Positions 8,320 to 14,199 of a DNA stretch of 14,724 nt are shown here, in pieces. Each line of letters opens with the position of its first letter. Positions within the stretch are counted from its first letter, which is position 1. The notes under the pieces are model-generated. The model was not told where the DNA came from and did not search any database. It worked only from the letters and a program-made list of their open reading frames with translations. The stretch lies in the NCBI GenBank assembly GCA_021442505.1, contig JABUTC010000004.1, forward strand, positions 4,075-18,798. The letters are read 5' to 3'. Source of the DNA: Mogibacterium sp. GTDB lineage: Bacteria; Bacillota; Clostridia; Peptostreptococcales; Anaerovoracaceae. The position numbers were made by a program, and so were the translations under genes.

Positions 8320-8364
8320 AGAATGCGCTTAAGTTATTTCATAGGTATGTGAAAGGAGACTGGT

Positions 8365-8427
8365 ATGTTCTACGCAGTTGGAAGCTGGGTTGATATTCTG
8401 AGAGCGATTCTTCGTTGGATTGGATAA
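8365..8427 (+). CDS. 20-residue amphipathic peptide (small protein of unknown function)
   Basis: The ATG at 8365 opens a 20-codon frame, MFYAVGSWVDILRAILRWIG, ending in TAA. A near-consensus AAAGGAG (8352-8358) lies 6 nt upstream, and an intrinsic terminator begins 15 nt after the stop. A strong RBS, a short frame and an immediate terminator together argue for a real gene. Modelled as a helix, G6, D10, R13, R17 and G20 form a narrow polar face; the rest is F, Y, V, I, L and three W/Y-type aromatics, so it should lie on a membrane surface. There is no cysteine and no cleavable signal. The ILRAIL core and MFY start recall Bacillus SpoVM (26 residues, starting MKFY, core IVRAML), but the SpoVM proline-containing segment is absent. 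Other possibilities are a type I toxin-like peptide, a phenol-soluble-modulin-like secreted peptide, or a small regulator of the adjacent membrane protein. I do not recognise a definite family. Confidence 0.6.
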   Translation: MFYAVGSWVDILRAILRWIG

Positions 8428-8442
8428 TTGAATCAAGACCCT

Positions 8443-8472
8443 GGCGGCTCTTTATAAGAGCTGCCTTTTTTT
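8443..8472 (+). terminator. Intrinsic terminator after the peptide gene
   Basis: A 10-bp stem (8443-8452 with 8456-8465, one G-T pair) with a 3-nt loop, followed by seven T (8466-8472). It closes the buk / HD-GYP / peptide transcription unit. Confidence 0.88.
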
Positions 8473-8477
8473 GTTGC

Positions 8478-8510
8478 AAAAAAAAGCGGCCGGTCCTAAG
8501 ACCTAGCCGC
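8478..8510 (-). terminator. Intrinsic terminator of the ABC half-transporter gene
   Basis: Read on the minus strand: stem GCGGC/GCCGC (8510-8506 with 8490-8486), a small internal loop, stem GGTC/GACC (8503-8500 with 8495-8492), loop TTAG, then eight U (8485-8478). The stop codon (8505-8503) and the last codons lie inside the stem. It faces the opposing terminator at 8443-8472 with only 5 nt between the two U-tracts. Confidence 0.85.
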
Positions 8511-10239
8511 GATAAAGCTGTTCGTAAACTCCACCCATGTTCAGGAGTTCCTCATGCGTTCCGCTCTCTGCAATGCCCTCCTCGGTTAACACGAGAATTC
8601 TCTCAGCATTCTGAATAGTGCTTAATCTGTGAGCAATTACTATTGTAGTCCTGTTTTCAGCAAGTACTTCGAGCGACTCCTGAACCAGTCTCTCACTCTC
8701 ATTATCAAGAGCCGATGTCGCCTCGTCAAAAATGAGTATCGGAGGATTCTTAAGGAACACTCTTGCTATCGACAGTCTCTGCTTCTGACCTCCCGAAAGC
8801 CTTGCTCCCCTCTGTCCGATATCAGTATCATATCCATCTTCAAGCGACATAATAAAGTCATGTGCGTTTGCCCTCTTTGCCGCCTCTACAACCTCTTCTT
8901 CAGTGGCATCAGGCTTTCCGTAAAGGATATTCTCATATATCGTTCCTGCAAAAAGATACACATCCTGCTGAACGATTCCGATCTTGCTGCGAAGGCTCTT
9001 CATCTTTACGTTTCTGATGTCGACACCATCTATACTGATGGCTCCGTCCGACACATCGTAGAAGCGCGGAATAAGAGAGCAGAGCGTTGTTTTACCCGCA
9101 CCGGAAGAACCGACGAGCGCTATGTAGCTTCCTGCAGGTATATCTAAATTGATGTGCTCAAGAACATTGTCGCTGCTGTCGCTGTATCCGAAGCTTACAT
9201 CCCTGAACTCAATCGCTCCCTCAACATCGCCAAGTTCGATTGCGTTTGGCGAGTCCTCAATATCCGGTGACATATTCATAATTTCTCTGAAACGCTCGAA
9301 ACCCGAATAACCGTTCTGGAACATCTCAGTGAAATCCACCAGCGTCTTTATCGGCTCTGTGAAAACTCCGATATACAGAAGGAATGCGACAAGGTCGCTG
9401 ACATTGAGATTTCCGTCTGCTATAAGAAGGCAGCCGACAACTACAACACAAACAGTAATCATCGAGGTGAAAACACCAACGCCGGCCTGAAAGATTCCCA
9501 TGTATCTGTAGTTATTCCTTTTTGAATCAAGGAAATTGTCATTTCCTACTTTGAATTTCTCGTTCTCAACATCCTCATTTGCAAACGACTTTACAACCTT
9601 GATTCCCGCAAGGTTATCTTCTATCTGGCCGTTAATCTCAGCAATTCTCTGTCTGTTTGCACGAAAAGCCCTTCTCATCTTCTTGTTGAGAACATACGCA
9701 AAGGCAAACATAAACGGAAGAATAATGAAAGCTGCAAAAGTCAGTTTAGCATTAATTCCAAAGAGAATTACCAGTGCTCCCACAATCTTTAGAAGAGAAA
9801 GCAGAATGTTCTCAGGTCCGTGGTGAAGAAGTTCCGTTATATCAAACAGGTCCGTCGTAACACGGCTCATGAGCTGTCCGACTTTCGCCTTATCATAGAA
9901 AGTAAATGACATTTTCTGGAGATGGTCGAAAATCTCGGACCTCATATCGTACTCTATCTTTGCACCCATAACGTGTCCGTAGTTACCTATGAAATACCTG
10001 GAAACAAAATCAACCGCAAGAAGCGCAATAAGGAAGAGTGCTATAAGAAGAAGCTGACTCTTTAGCGCATCCGGCTGCATATATATCAGCGTGGAAGTGA
10101 TGTATCTGACTACAAGCGGAATAGTCAGCGCAACAGCAGATGACAGTGTCGCAAAAATCATATCCGCAATAAACAGACCCATATACGGTCTGTAATAACT
10201 GATCATTTTTTTAAGATTATTTGCTTTTGTTTTACCCAA
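8503..10239 (-). CDS. MsbA/BmrA-like ABC exporter half-transporter
   Basis: A 578-residue half-transporter with the exporter order: six membrane segments (about 22-45, 62-84, 145-163, 166-186, 250-273, 281-300), then an ATPase. The ATPase has Walker A GSSGAGKTT at 377-385, Q-loop Q424/Q425, signature LSGGQ at 481-485, Walker B ILIFDE at 501-506 with catalytic E506, and H-loop H537. It probably works as a homodimer, as there is no second half-transporter beside it. Likely cargo is a lipid, drug or peptide; the sequence does not decide. The start is TTG at 10239-10237, chosen because a perfect AAGGAGG (minus strand of 10253-10247) lies 7 nt upstream. The nearest ATG (residue 12) has no comparable site. 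It diverges from the DMT permease at 10355. Confidence 0.93.
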   Translation of the reverse strand: MGKTKANNLKKMISYYRPYMGLFIADMIFATLSSAVALTIPLVVRYITSTLIYMQPDALKSQLLLIALFLIALLAVDFVSRYFIGNYGHVMGAKIEYDMRSEIFDHLQKMSFTFYDKAKVGQLMSRVTTDLFDITELLHHGPENILLSLLKIVGALVILFGINAKLTFAAFIILPFMFAFAYVLNKKMRRAFRANRQRIAEINGQIEDNLAGIKVVKSFANEDVENEKFKVGNDNFLDSKRNNYRYMGIFQAGVGVFTSMITVCVVVVGCLLIADGNLNVSDLVAFLLYIGVFTEPIKTLVDFTEMFQNGYSGFERFREIMNMSPDIEDSPNAIELGDVEGAIEFRDVSFGYSDSSDNVLEHINLDIPAGSYIALVGSSGAGKTTLCSLIPRFYDVSDGAISIDGVDIRNVKMKSLRSKIGIVQQDVYLFAGTIYENILYGKPDATEEEVVEAAKRANAHDFIMSLEDGYDTDIGQRGARLSGGQKQRLSIARVFLKNPPILIFDEATSALDNESERLVQESLEVLAENRTTIVIAHRLSTIQNAERILVLTEEGIAESGTHEELLNMGGVYEQLYRG

Positions 10240-10269
10240 TCAATTACCTCCTTCTGCCCAACATTGAAT

Positions 10270-10298
10270 ATTCTACAAGAATTGAGCAAAAGTCTCAA
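10270..10298 (-). promoter_or_regulatory. Sigma-A-type promoter for the ABC half-transporter
   Basis: On the minus strand TTGAGA (10298-10293) and TAGAAT (10275-10270) are spaced by exactly 17 bp, about 30 nt upstream of the TTG start and ahead of its AAGGAGG. Confidence 0.65.
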
Positions 10299-10324
10299 GT
10301 TGTCAGCCCTCCGATTCCATTGTG

Positions 10325-10333
10325 TGTTATACT
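10325..10333 (+). promoter_or_regulatory. Candidate extended -10 for the DMT permease
   Basis: TGTTATACT is an extended -10 (TATACT at 10328-10333). A TTGTCA at 10300-10305 is 22 bp away, too far for a normal -35. A start near 10340 would put the GGAGG ribosome binding site (10341-10345) almost at the 5' end, so the leader would be unusually short. Confidence 0.35.
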
Positions 10334-10354
10334 CTTCTTCGGAGGTCATTTTAT

Positions 10355-11266
10355 ATGTCAGAGAAAAAATTTTCAGGCAAGAAAATGCTCGTATATTTGC
10401 TCGTTATGATAATCGCCGTATCCTGGGGATTGTCTTTTCTTGTTACTTCAATTCTCGTCGAAAGACTGAATCCGGTACAGATTCAGTCCGGAAGATGGGG
10501 TGTCGCAGGTTTTATATTCCTTGTCATGCTTCTTTCAGGCAAGGTCAGACTTAAATTCAAAGGCCGTAAGTGGTGGCTGCTCATAGTTGTATCAATATGC
10601 CAGCCCTGTCTGTATATGATTTTCGAAAACAACGGAATCAAGTACACCTCCGCATCTGTCGGCTCCATTATGATAGCCACCATTCCATGTATGGTTATCA
10701 TTCTTAATATGATTTTTACGGGTAAAAGAACCTCGAGGCGAGGCATTCTGAGCATCCTTCTGGCATTTGCCGGAGTTGCCGTATGCACAACACTCTCCCC
10801 TGCCTTTTCAATTCACGGCGATTTAAAAGGATACTTTTTGATGATGGGAGCGGTTCTTGCAGGAGCTATGTATACCGTTGTATGTGCAAAAGCATCCGAG
10901 GATTACACCAGCCTTGAGATTACCTGTTTCCAGGCGATATTTGCCGCTGTAGTGTTCAATTTCTTTAATTTTGCATTAGGATATGGCGGAACAACTTACG
11001 CCGTTCTTATCGGGGATTTAAGGCTGCTTGGAGGCATCCTCTTCCTGGGTGTTATCTGCTCGGCAGTCTGCTTCTTTGCTTTTAATAAAACGCTCACAAT
11101 GATGGACCCTGCCCTTGCCAACAACATGAATTCAAGCATGACCACCGTAGTCGGAGCTCTGGCAGGAATACTGATAGGCGGAGACCCGGGCGGCTGGTAC
11201 ACAATAGTCGGACTGATAATGACTGTTGTCGGAGTAGTGCTGTCATCAAGAGAGATAAAAGAATAA
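10355..11266 (+). CDS. EamA-family (drug/metabolite transporter superfamily) permease
   Basis: A 303-residue integral membrane protein with about ten hydrophobic segments arranged as two EamA repeats (roughly 12-145 and 160-298). The usual features are present: a WGLSFL-type first helix (residues 24-29), NNGIKYTSASVGSIM in the first repeat, and GALAGILIGGDPGGWYTIVGLIMTVVGV at the end of the second. The family exports or exchanges small metabolites such as amino acids, nucleosides or drugs; the substrate is unknown here. I chose the ATG at 10355 because GGAGG (10341-10345) lies 9 nt upstream. A longer in-frame start at GTG 10322 would overlap the proposed -10 box and lacks an RBS. It is divergent from the ABC half-transporter and converges on the folate operon. 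Confidence 0.9.
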   Translation: MSEKKFSGKKMLVYLLVMIIAVSWGLSFLVTSILVERLNPVQIQSGRWGVAGFIFLVMLLSGKVRLKFKGRKWWLLIVVSICQPCLYMIFENNGIKYTSASVGSIMIATIPCMVIILNMIFTGKRTSRRGILSILLAFAGVAVCTTLSPAFSIHGDLKGYFLMMGAVLAGAMYTVVCAKASEDYTSLEITCFQAIFAAVVFNFFNFALGYGGTTYAVLIGDLRLLGGILFLGVICSAVCFFAFNKTLTMMDPALANNMNSSMTTVVGALAGILIGGDPGGWYTIVGLIMTVVGVVLSSREIKE

Positions 11267-11274
11267 ACACAAAA

Positions 11275-11302
11275 GAAAACCACCATATAATCGGTGGTTT
11301 TC
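11275..11302. terminator. Bidirectional terminator between the DMT permease and the folate operon
   Basis: A 10-bp perfect stem (11275-11284 with 11293-11302) with an 8-nt A+T-rich loop. The minus-strand side continues into a T-rich tract (TTTTCTTTTGTG), so it is the better terminator for the folate operon, about 17 nt past the folB-folK stop. On the plus strand the T-run is inside the stem. Confidence 0.75.
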
Positions 11303-11319
11303 CTTATAAATCGTTCAAA

Positions 11320-12162
11320 TTACAGTAATTGTATGCTTGCTTTTGAACTACACTTAATATCTTCCAGCATCTCGCACACCCTCTTACCATATACAGGGTG
11401 TACCTTGTTCGGTGCAAGCTCACAAAGAGGTGCCAGCACAAATTCTCTGTTCTTCATATCAACATGAGGAATGCAAAGGTCCTCTCCTTCAAGGATTATG
11501 TCATCGTACATAAGGATGTCCAGGTCCAAAGTCCTTGGTCCCCAGCGCTCCTCTCTTACCCTGCCGGCCTTGTCCTCAATCTCTCCGAGTCTGGCAAGGA
11601 GTTCATACGGAGTAAGAAGAGTTCTTACTTCAATAACACCGTTTACGAAATCCGGCTGGTCTGTCTTTCCGTATGCCTTTGTTTTAATGAGTTTTGAACT
11701 CTTTGTAACTGATGTATTCTGATCTGAATCTATAGACGCAATGGCATCTTTAACATACTTCTCAGAATCGCCCATATTTGAACCAAGTCCGATATATGCT
11801 GTATGCCAGTGTCTTCTGATACGAACGCTCACGTCATCGAACCTGCCATCAATTGGCGCGTTCGGCTTATGTATCTCAACAGTTACGGCTGATGGCACCG
11901 GGAAAACTCTCAGAATTTCTCCCGCAAGACGCTCGGCACATGCCTCGATGAGGTTGTAACTTTTTGCCGTCATCTCACGTTCGATGAGTGAAGCAACCTC
12001 AGCATAGTTGACGGTCTTGTTCAGATCGTCGCTTATGCCTGCCGCTCTGCAGTCGAACTCGATATCGACAGATACATAGAAAGTCTGACCGTCCCTCTGC
12101 TCTTCGTCCAGAACCCCGTGATATGCAAAGACCTCATAATTTCTGATACTGATTACATCCAT
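11320..12162 (-). CDS. folBK: Bifunctional dihydroneopterin aldolase / HPPK (FolB-FolK fusion)
   Basis: A 280-residue fusion of two folate enzymes. Residues 1-118 are dihydroneopterin aldolase (FolB), which cleaves dihydroneopterin to hydroxymethyl-dihydropterin and glycolaldehyde. They show YEVFAYHGVLDEE (9-21), VNYAEV (51-56), E73 and the catalytic lysine K99 in IHKPNAPI (97-104). Residues 121-280 are 6-hydroxymethyl-dihydropterin pyrophosphokinase (FolK), with IGLGSNMGD (124-132) and WGPRTLDLDIL (207-217), whose two aspartates bind magnesium. The ATG at 12162 is preferred because GAGGA (minus strand of 12175-12171) lies 8 nt upstream and the FolB N-terminus begins at once. An open frame reaches back to 12321 inside folP without family similarity. 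It is the last gene of the operon, 29 nt after folP. The fusion could channel the shared pterin intermediate (inference). Confidence 0.95.
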   Translation of the reverse strand: MDVISIRNYEVFAYHGVLDEEQRDGQTFYVSVDIEFDCRAAGISDDLNKTVNYAEVASLIEREMTAKSYNLIEACAERLAGEILRVFPVPSAVTVEIHKPNAPIDGRFDDVSVRIRRHWHTAYIGLGSNMGDSEKYVKDAIASIDSDQNTSVTKSSKLIKTKAYGKTDQPDFVNGVIEVRTLLTPYELLARLGEIEDKAGRVREERWGPRTLDLDILMYDDIILEGEDLCIPHVDMKNREFVLAPLCELAPNKVHPVYGKRVCEMLEDIKCSSKASIQLL

Positions 12163-12191
12163 AGTTTTTTTCCTCTCTGAATTAATCTTGC

Positions 12192-12998
12192 TTAAGCCTT
12201 CATAATCGCTTCTGTCATCCTGATAGCACGGAGGTTCTTCTCCACATCGTGCACCCTGACAAAAGCATATCCACTCTCTGCCGCCAATACGCTTGTCGCT
12301 ATTGTTCCCTCTTCTCTGCAATCCTTAGGCAGATCAAGAGCCTCTCCGATTACCGATTTTCTCGATGCCCCTAGCAGCATCGGGTAGCCAAGCTTCCTGA
12401 AATACTCAAGATTCTTCAGCACCGTCAGGTTCATCTCGTAAGTCTTTCCAAAACCGATACCGGGATCCAGAATAATCCTGTCGTCTGCAATGCCTGCTGC
12501 CTTTGCTATCTCTATCGACCCTTTCAGATCCTCGAGCACATCCTGCAAAAAATCGGCGTAAACCGCCTCTTTTCTGTTATGCATAAGGCAACAGCATGCC
12601 CCGTGCTTTGCAACGACATGCGCCATTTTGTCATCATATTTGAAGCCCCAGATATCGTTTACCATTGAAGCTCCCGCTTTCAGCGCCTCGTCAGCAACAG
12701 CGCTTTTGTAAGTGTCCACAGATATAACTGTGTCAAATTCAGATGCAAGTCTTTCTATAACAGGCAGGATTCGCTCCAGTTCCTCCTGCTCACTTATCTG
12801 CGAATATCCCGGTCTGGTGGATTCACCGCCAACATCTATAATATCCGCTCCCTGAATTAACATCAGCTCCGCCTGCCTTAGAGCATCATCTAAGCAAATG
12901 AACCTGCCCCCATCAGAAAAAGAGTCAGGAGTCAGGTTCAGTATTCCCATAATATTTGTCCTATTCAGTACGTCGAATTCTTTGTTTCCTATTATCAT
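12192..12998 (-). CDS. folP: Dihydropteroate synthase
   Basis: A 268-residue TIM-barrel enzyme that condenses hydroxymethyl-dihydropterin pyrophosphate with p-aminobenzoate; it is the target of sulfonamides. All family signatures are present: IMGILNLTPDSFSDGG (16-31), IDVGGESTRPG (54-64, the p-aminobenzoate/sulfonamide loop), ISVDTYK (92-98), VNDIWGF (113-119), DPGIGFGK (178-185), LGASRKS (209-215) and VRVHD (247-251). The usual length and intact motifs indicate an active enzyme, with no residue obviously signalling sulfonamide resistance by eye. The start is 2 nt after the stop of the HD-domain gene, so translation is probably coupled. Confidence 0.97.
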   Translation of the reverse strand: MIIGNKEFDVLNRTNIMGILNLTPDSFSDGGRFICLDDALRQAELMLIQGADIIDVGGESTRPGYSQISEQEELERILPVIERLASEFDTVISVDTYKSAVADEALKAGASMVNDIWGFKYDDKMAHVVAKHGACCCLMHNRKEAVYADFLQDVLEDLKGSIEIAKAAGIADDRIILDPGIGFGKTYEMNLTVLKNLEYFRKLGYPMLLGASRKSVIGEALDLPKDCREEGTIATSVLAAESGYAFVRVHDVEKNLRAIRMTEAIMKA

Positions 12999-13000
12999 AA

Positions 13001-13597
13001 CTACCAGCTTATAGTCATTACCTTCATATCAGGGTCCCATGCGCACTGCTTTTCAGCCTTGCAGTTGAAACAGTCTCTGGACAGCTTGTCTCCATCATAA
13101 AGAACATCTGTAAGCTGTTCTGCAAGTTCCATAATAATCGGGTCCTTGAGCAGCAACGCCTCATCTCGCAATTCCGGAACAGTCTGGATGATGCCTGTGT
13201 AGGCAGGCTCTTTTTTGCCGCTGTGGCGTGAGATAGCCTCAAGTGCCATAGCCGTTTCCGCAGGTCCGAAGCCGCATTCAACTAAAACCTGCTTAGCATA
13301 AACAAGCCCTGCTTCTGCGTGTGGTGTGCCCTCCTCATACTGCGTGCAGCGACCAATGTCGTGTAAAAATGCCGTAGCATAAATCAGATCCTTTTCCAGT
13401 CTGCACATTCTCTCTATTGCAAAAATATAACTAAGTCTTGCAACCGTGAGCAGATGCTCCATGCCATGATGACAGTAGATTCTGTCTTTTTCAAGTTCTT
13501 CAAGCTGCTCCAGCCTCTCCTTGAAAATCGGATGTGCCAGCACCGAAGACGCTCTTTCCATAATTGACTCTTCGCTTCTTTTAAATTCAGTTCTCAT
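13001..13597 (-). CDS. HD-domain phosphohydrolase embedded in the folate operon
   Basis: A 198-residue soluble protein of the HD superfamily of metal-dependent phosphohydrolases. The likely ligands are H48, the H79-D80 doublet in FLHDIGR, and D168/D170 in LYDGDKLSR. A cysteine cluster follows (C176, C179, C185 in DCFNCKAEKQCAW) that may bind an additional metal. The gene lies 26 nt after folE and 2 nt before folP, so it is transcribed and probably translated with them. Folate synthesis needs removal of phosphates from dihydroneopterin triphosphate between FolE and FolB, and no Nudix FolQ is present in the window. Family and location make this protein a candidate for that step; this is inference, and nucleotide or other phosphoester substrates are equally possible. 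Start at 13597 with GGGAA upstream; an alternative ATG 12 codons in is possible. Confidence 0.88.
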   Translation of the reverse strand: MRTEFKRSEESIMERASSVLAHPIFKERLEQLEELEKDRIYCHHGMEHLLTVARLSYIFAIERMCRLEKDLIYATAFLHDIGRCTQYEEGTPHAEAGLVYAKQVLVECGFGPAETAMALEAISRHSGKKEPAYTGIIQTVPELRDEALLLKDPIIMELAEQLTDVLYDGDKLSRDCFNCKAEKQCAWDPDMKVMTISW

Positions 13598-13623
13598 AGT
13601 TTTCCCTTCTATACTTCCGTTCT

Positions 13624-14199
13624 CTATCCTTTAAGCATCTGGAAGAACGTATTCTGAAGCATTTCGTTATCCTTGAACACGCCTCTTGTTACTATGTTTG
13701 TCGTAATTGTTCCCGGCTTTCTGACACCTCTCATAGTCATACATGTATGCTCGGCCTCGCACATTACCATTACTCCTTCAGGCTTCAGTTCCTCCATAAT
13801 CGCATCAGCAATCTGAACCGTCATCTGTTCCTGAAGCTGCAGTCTTCTTGCGAAAACCTCCACTGTTCTGGCGAGTTTCGATAAACCTACAACTTTTCCG
13901 TTTGGAATGTATGCAATGTGAACTTTTCCAAAGAAAGGCAGCATGTGATGCTCGCACATCGAATAGAATGTGATGTCCTTTTCCAGAAGCATCTCGGCAT
14001 CCTTAACTGTAAAAGTCTTGTCCAGCACCTCCGACGACTCCTGCCACATTCCTTCACATATTTCCTCATACAGACGAGCGATTCTGTCCGGTGTCTCAAC
14101 GAGTCCTTCCCTGTTCGGGTCCTCGCCGATTGCCTCAAGTATCATTCTCACTGCTTCCTTAATCTTTTCCTGATCTACCTTGTTTTCCTTACTCTGCAT
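13624..14199 (-). CDS. folE: GTP cyclohydrolase I
   Basis: A 191-residue type I enzyme that converts GTP to 7,8-dihydroneopterin triphosphate, the committed step of folate synthesis. The zinc ligands are visible as C82 and H85 in MCEHHMLPFFG and C153 in EHTCMTMRGV; their spacing (71 residues from first to last cysteine) equals that of the E. coli enzyme. GLVETPDRIARLYEEI (32-47), GLSKLARTVEVFARRLQLQE (105-124) and TRGVF (171-175) are also characteristic. The enzyme forms a toroidal decamer in known members. The start codon lies inside folC (11-nt overlap), with purine-rich GGAGAAGG just upstream, pointing to translational coupling. Confidence 0.97.
   Translation of the reverse strand: MQSKENKVDQEKIKEAVRMILEAIGEDPNREGLVETPDRIARLYEEICEGMWQESSEVLDKTFTVKDAEMLLEKDITFYSMCEHHMLPFFGKVHIAYIPNGKVVGLSKLARTVEVFARRLQLQEQMTVQIADAIMEELKPEGVMVMCEAEHTCMTMRGVRKPGTITTNIVTRGVFKDNEMLQNTFFQMLKG

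Noticed and set aside
8309..8364. A sporulation sigma-E promoter for the small peptide, suggested by CATA at 8340-8343
   Set aside because: The -10 match is partial and no -35 element lies at the right distance, so a SpoVM-like expression pattern cannot be claimed from this.
8365..8427. The small frame as a leader peptide for an attenuator
   Set aside because: The terminator after it is followed by a convergent gene, so there is no downstream gene on the same strand to regulate.
10322..10354. Upstream GTG start for the DMT permease
   Set aside because: The extension overlaps the proposed -10 element and lacks an RBS; GGAGG fits the ATG at 10355.
12163..12321. 53-residue N-terminal extension of FolB-FolK into folP
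   Set aside because: It is out-of-frame folP sequence with no FolB similarity; the ATG at 12162 has an RBS and begins the aldolase domain.
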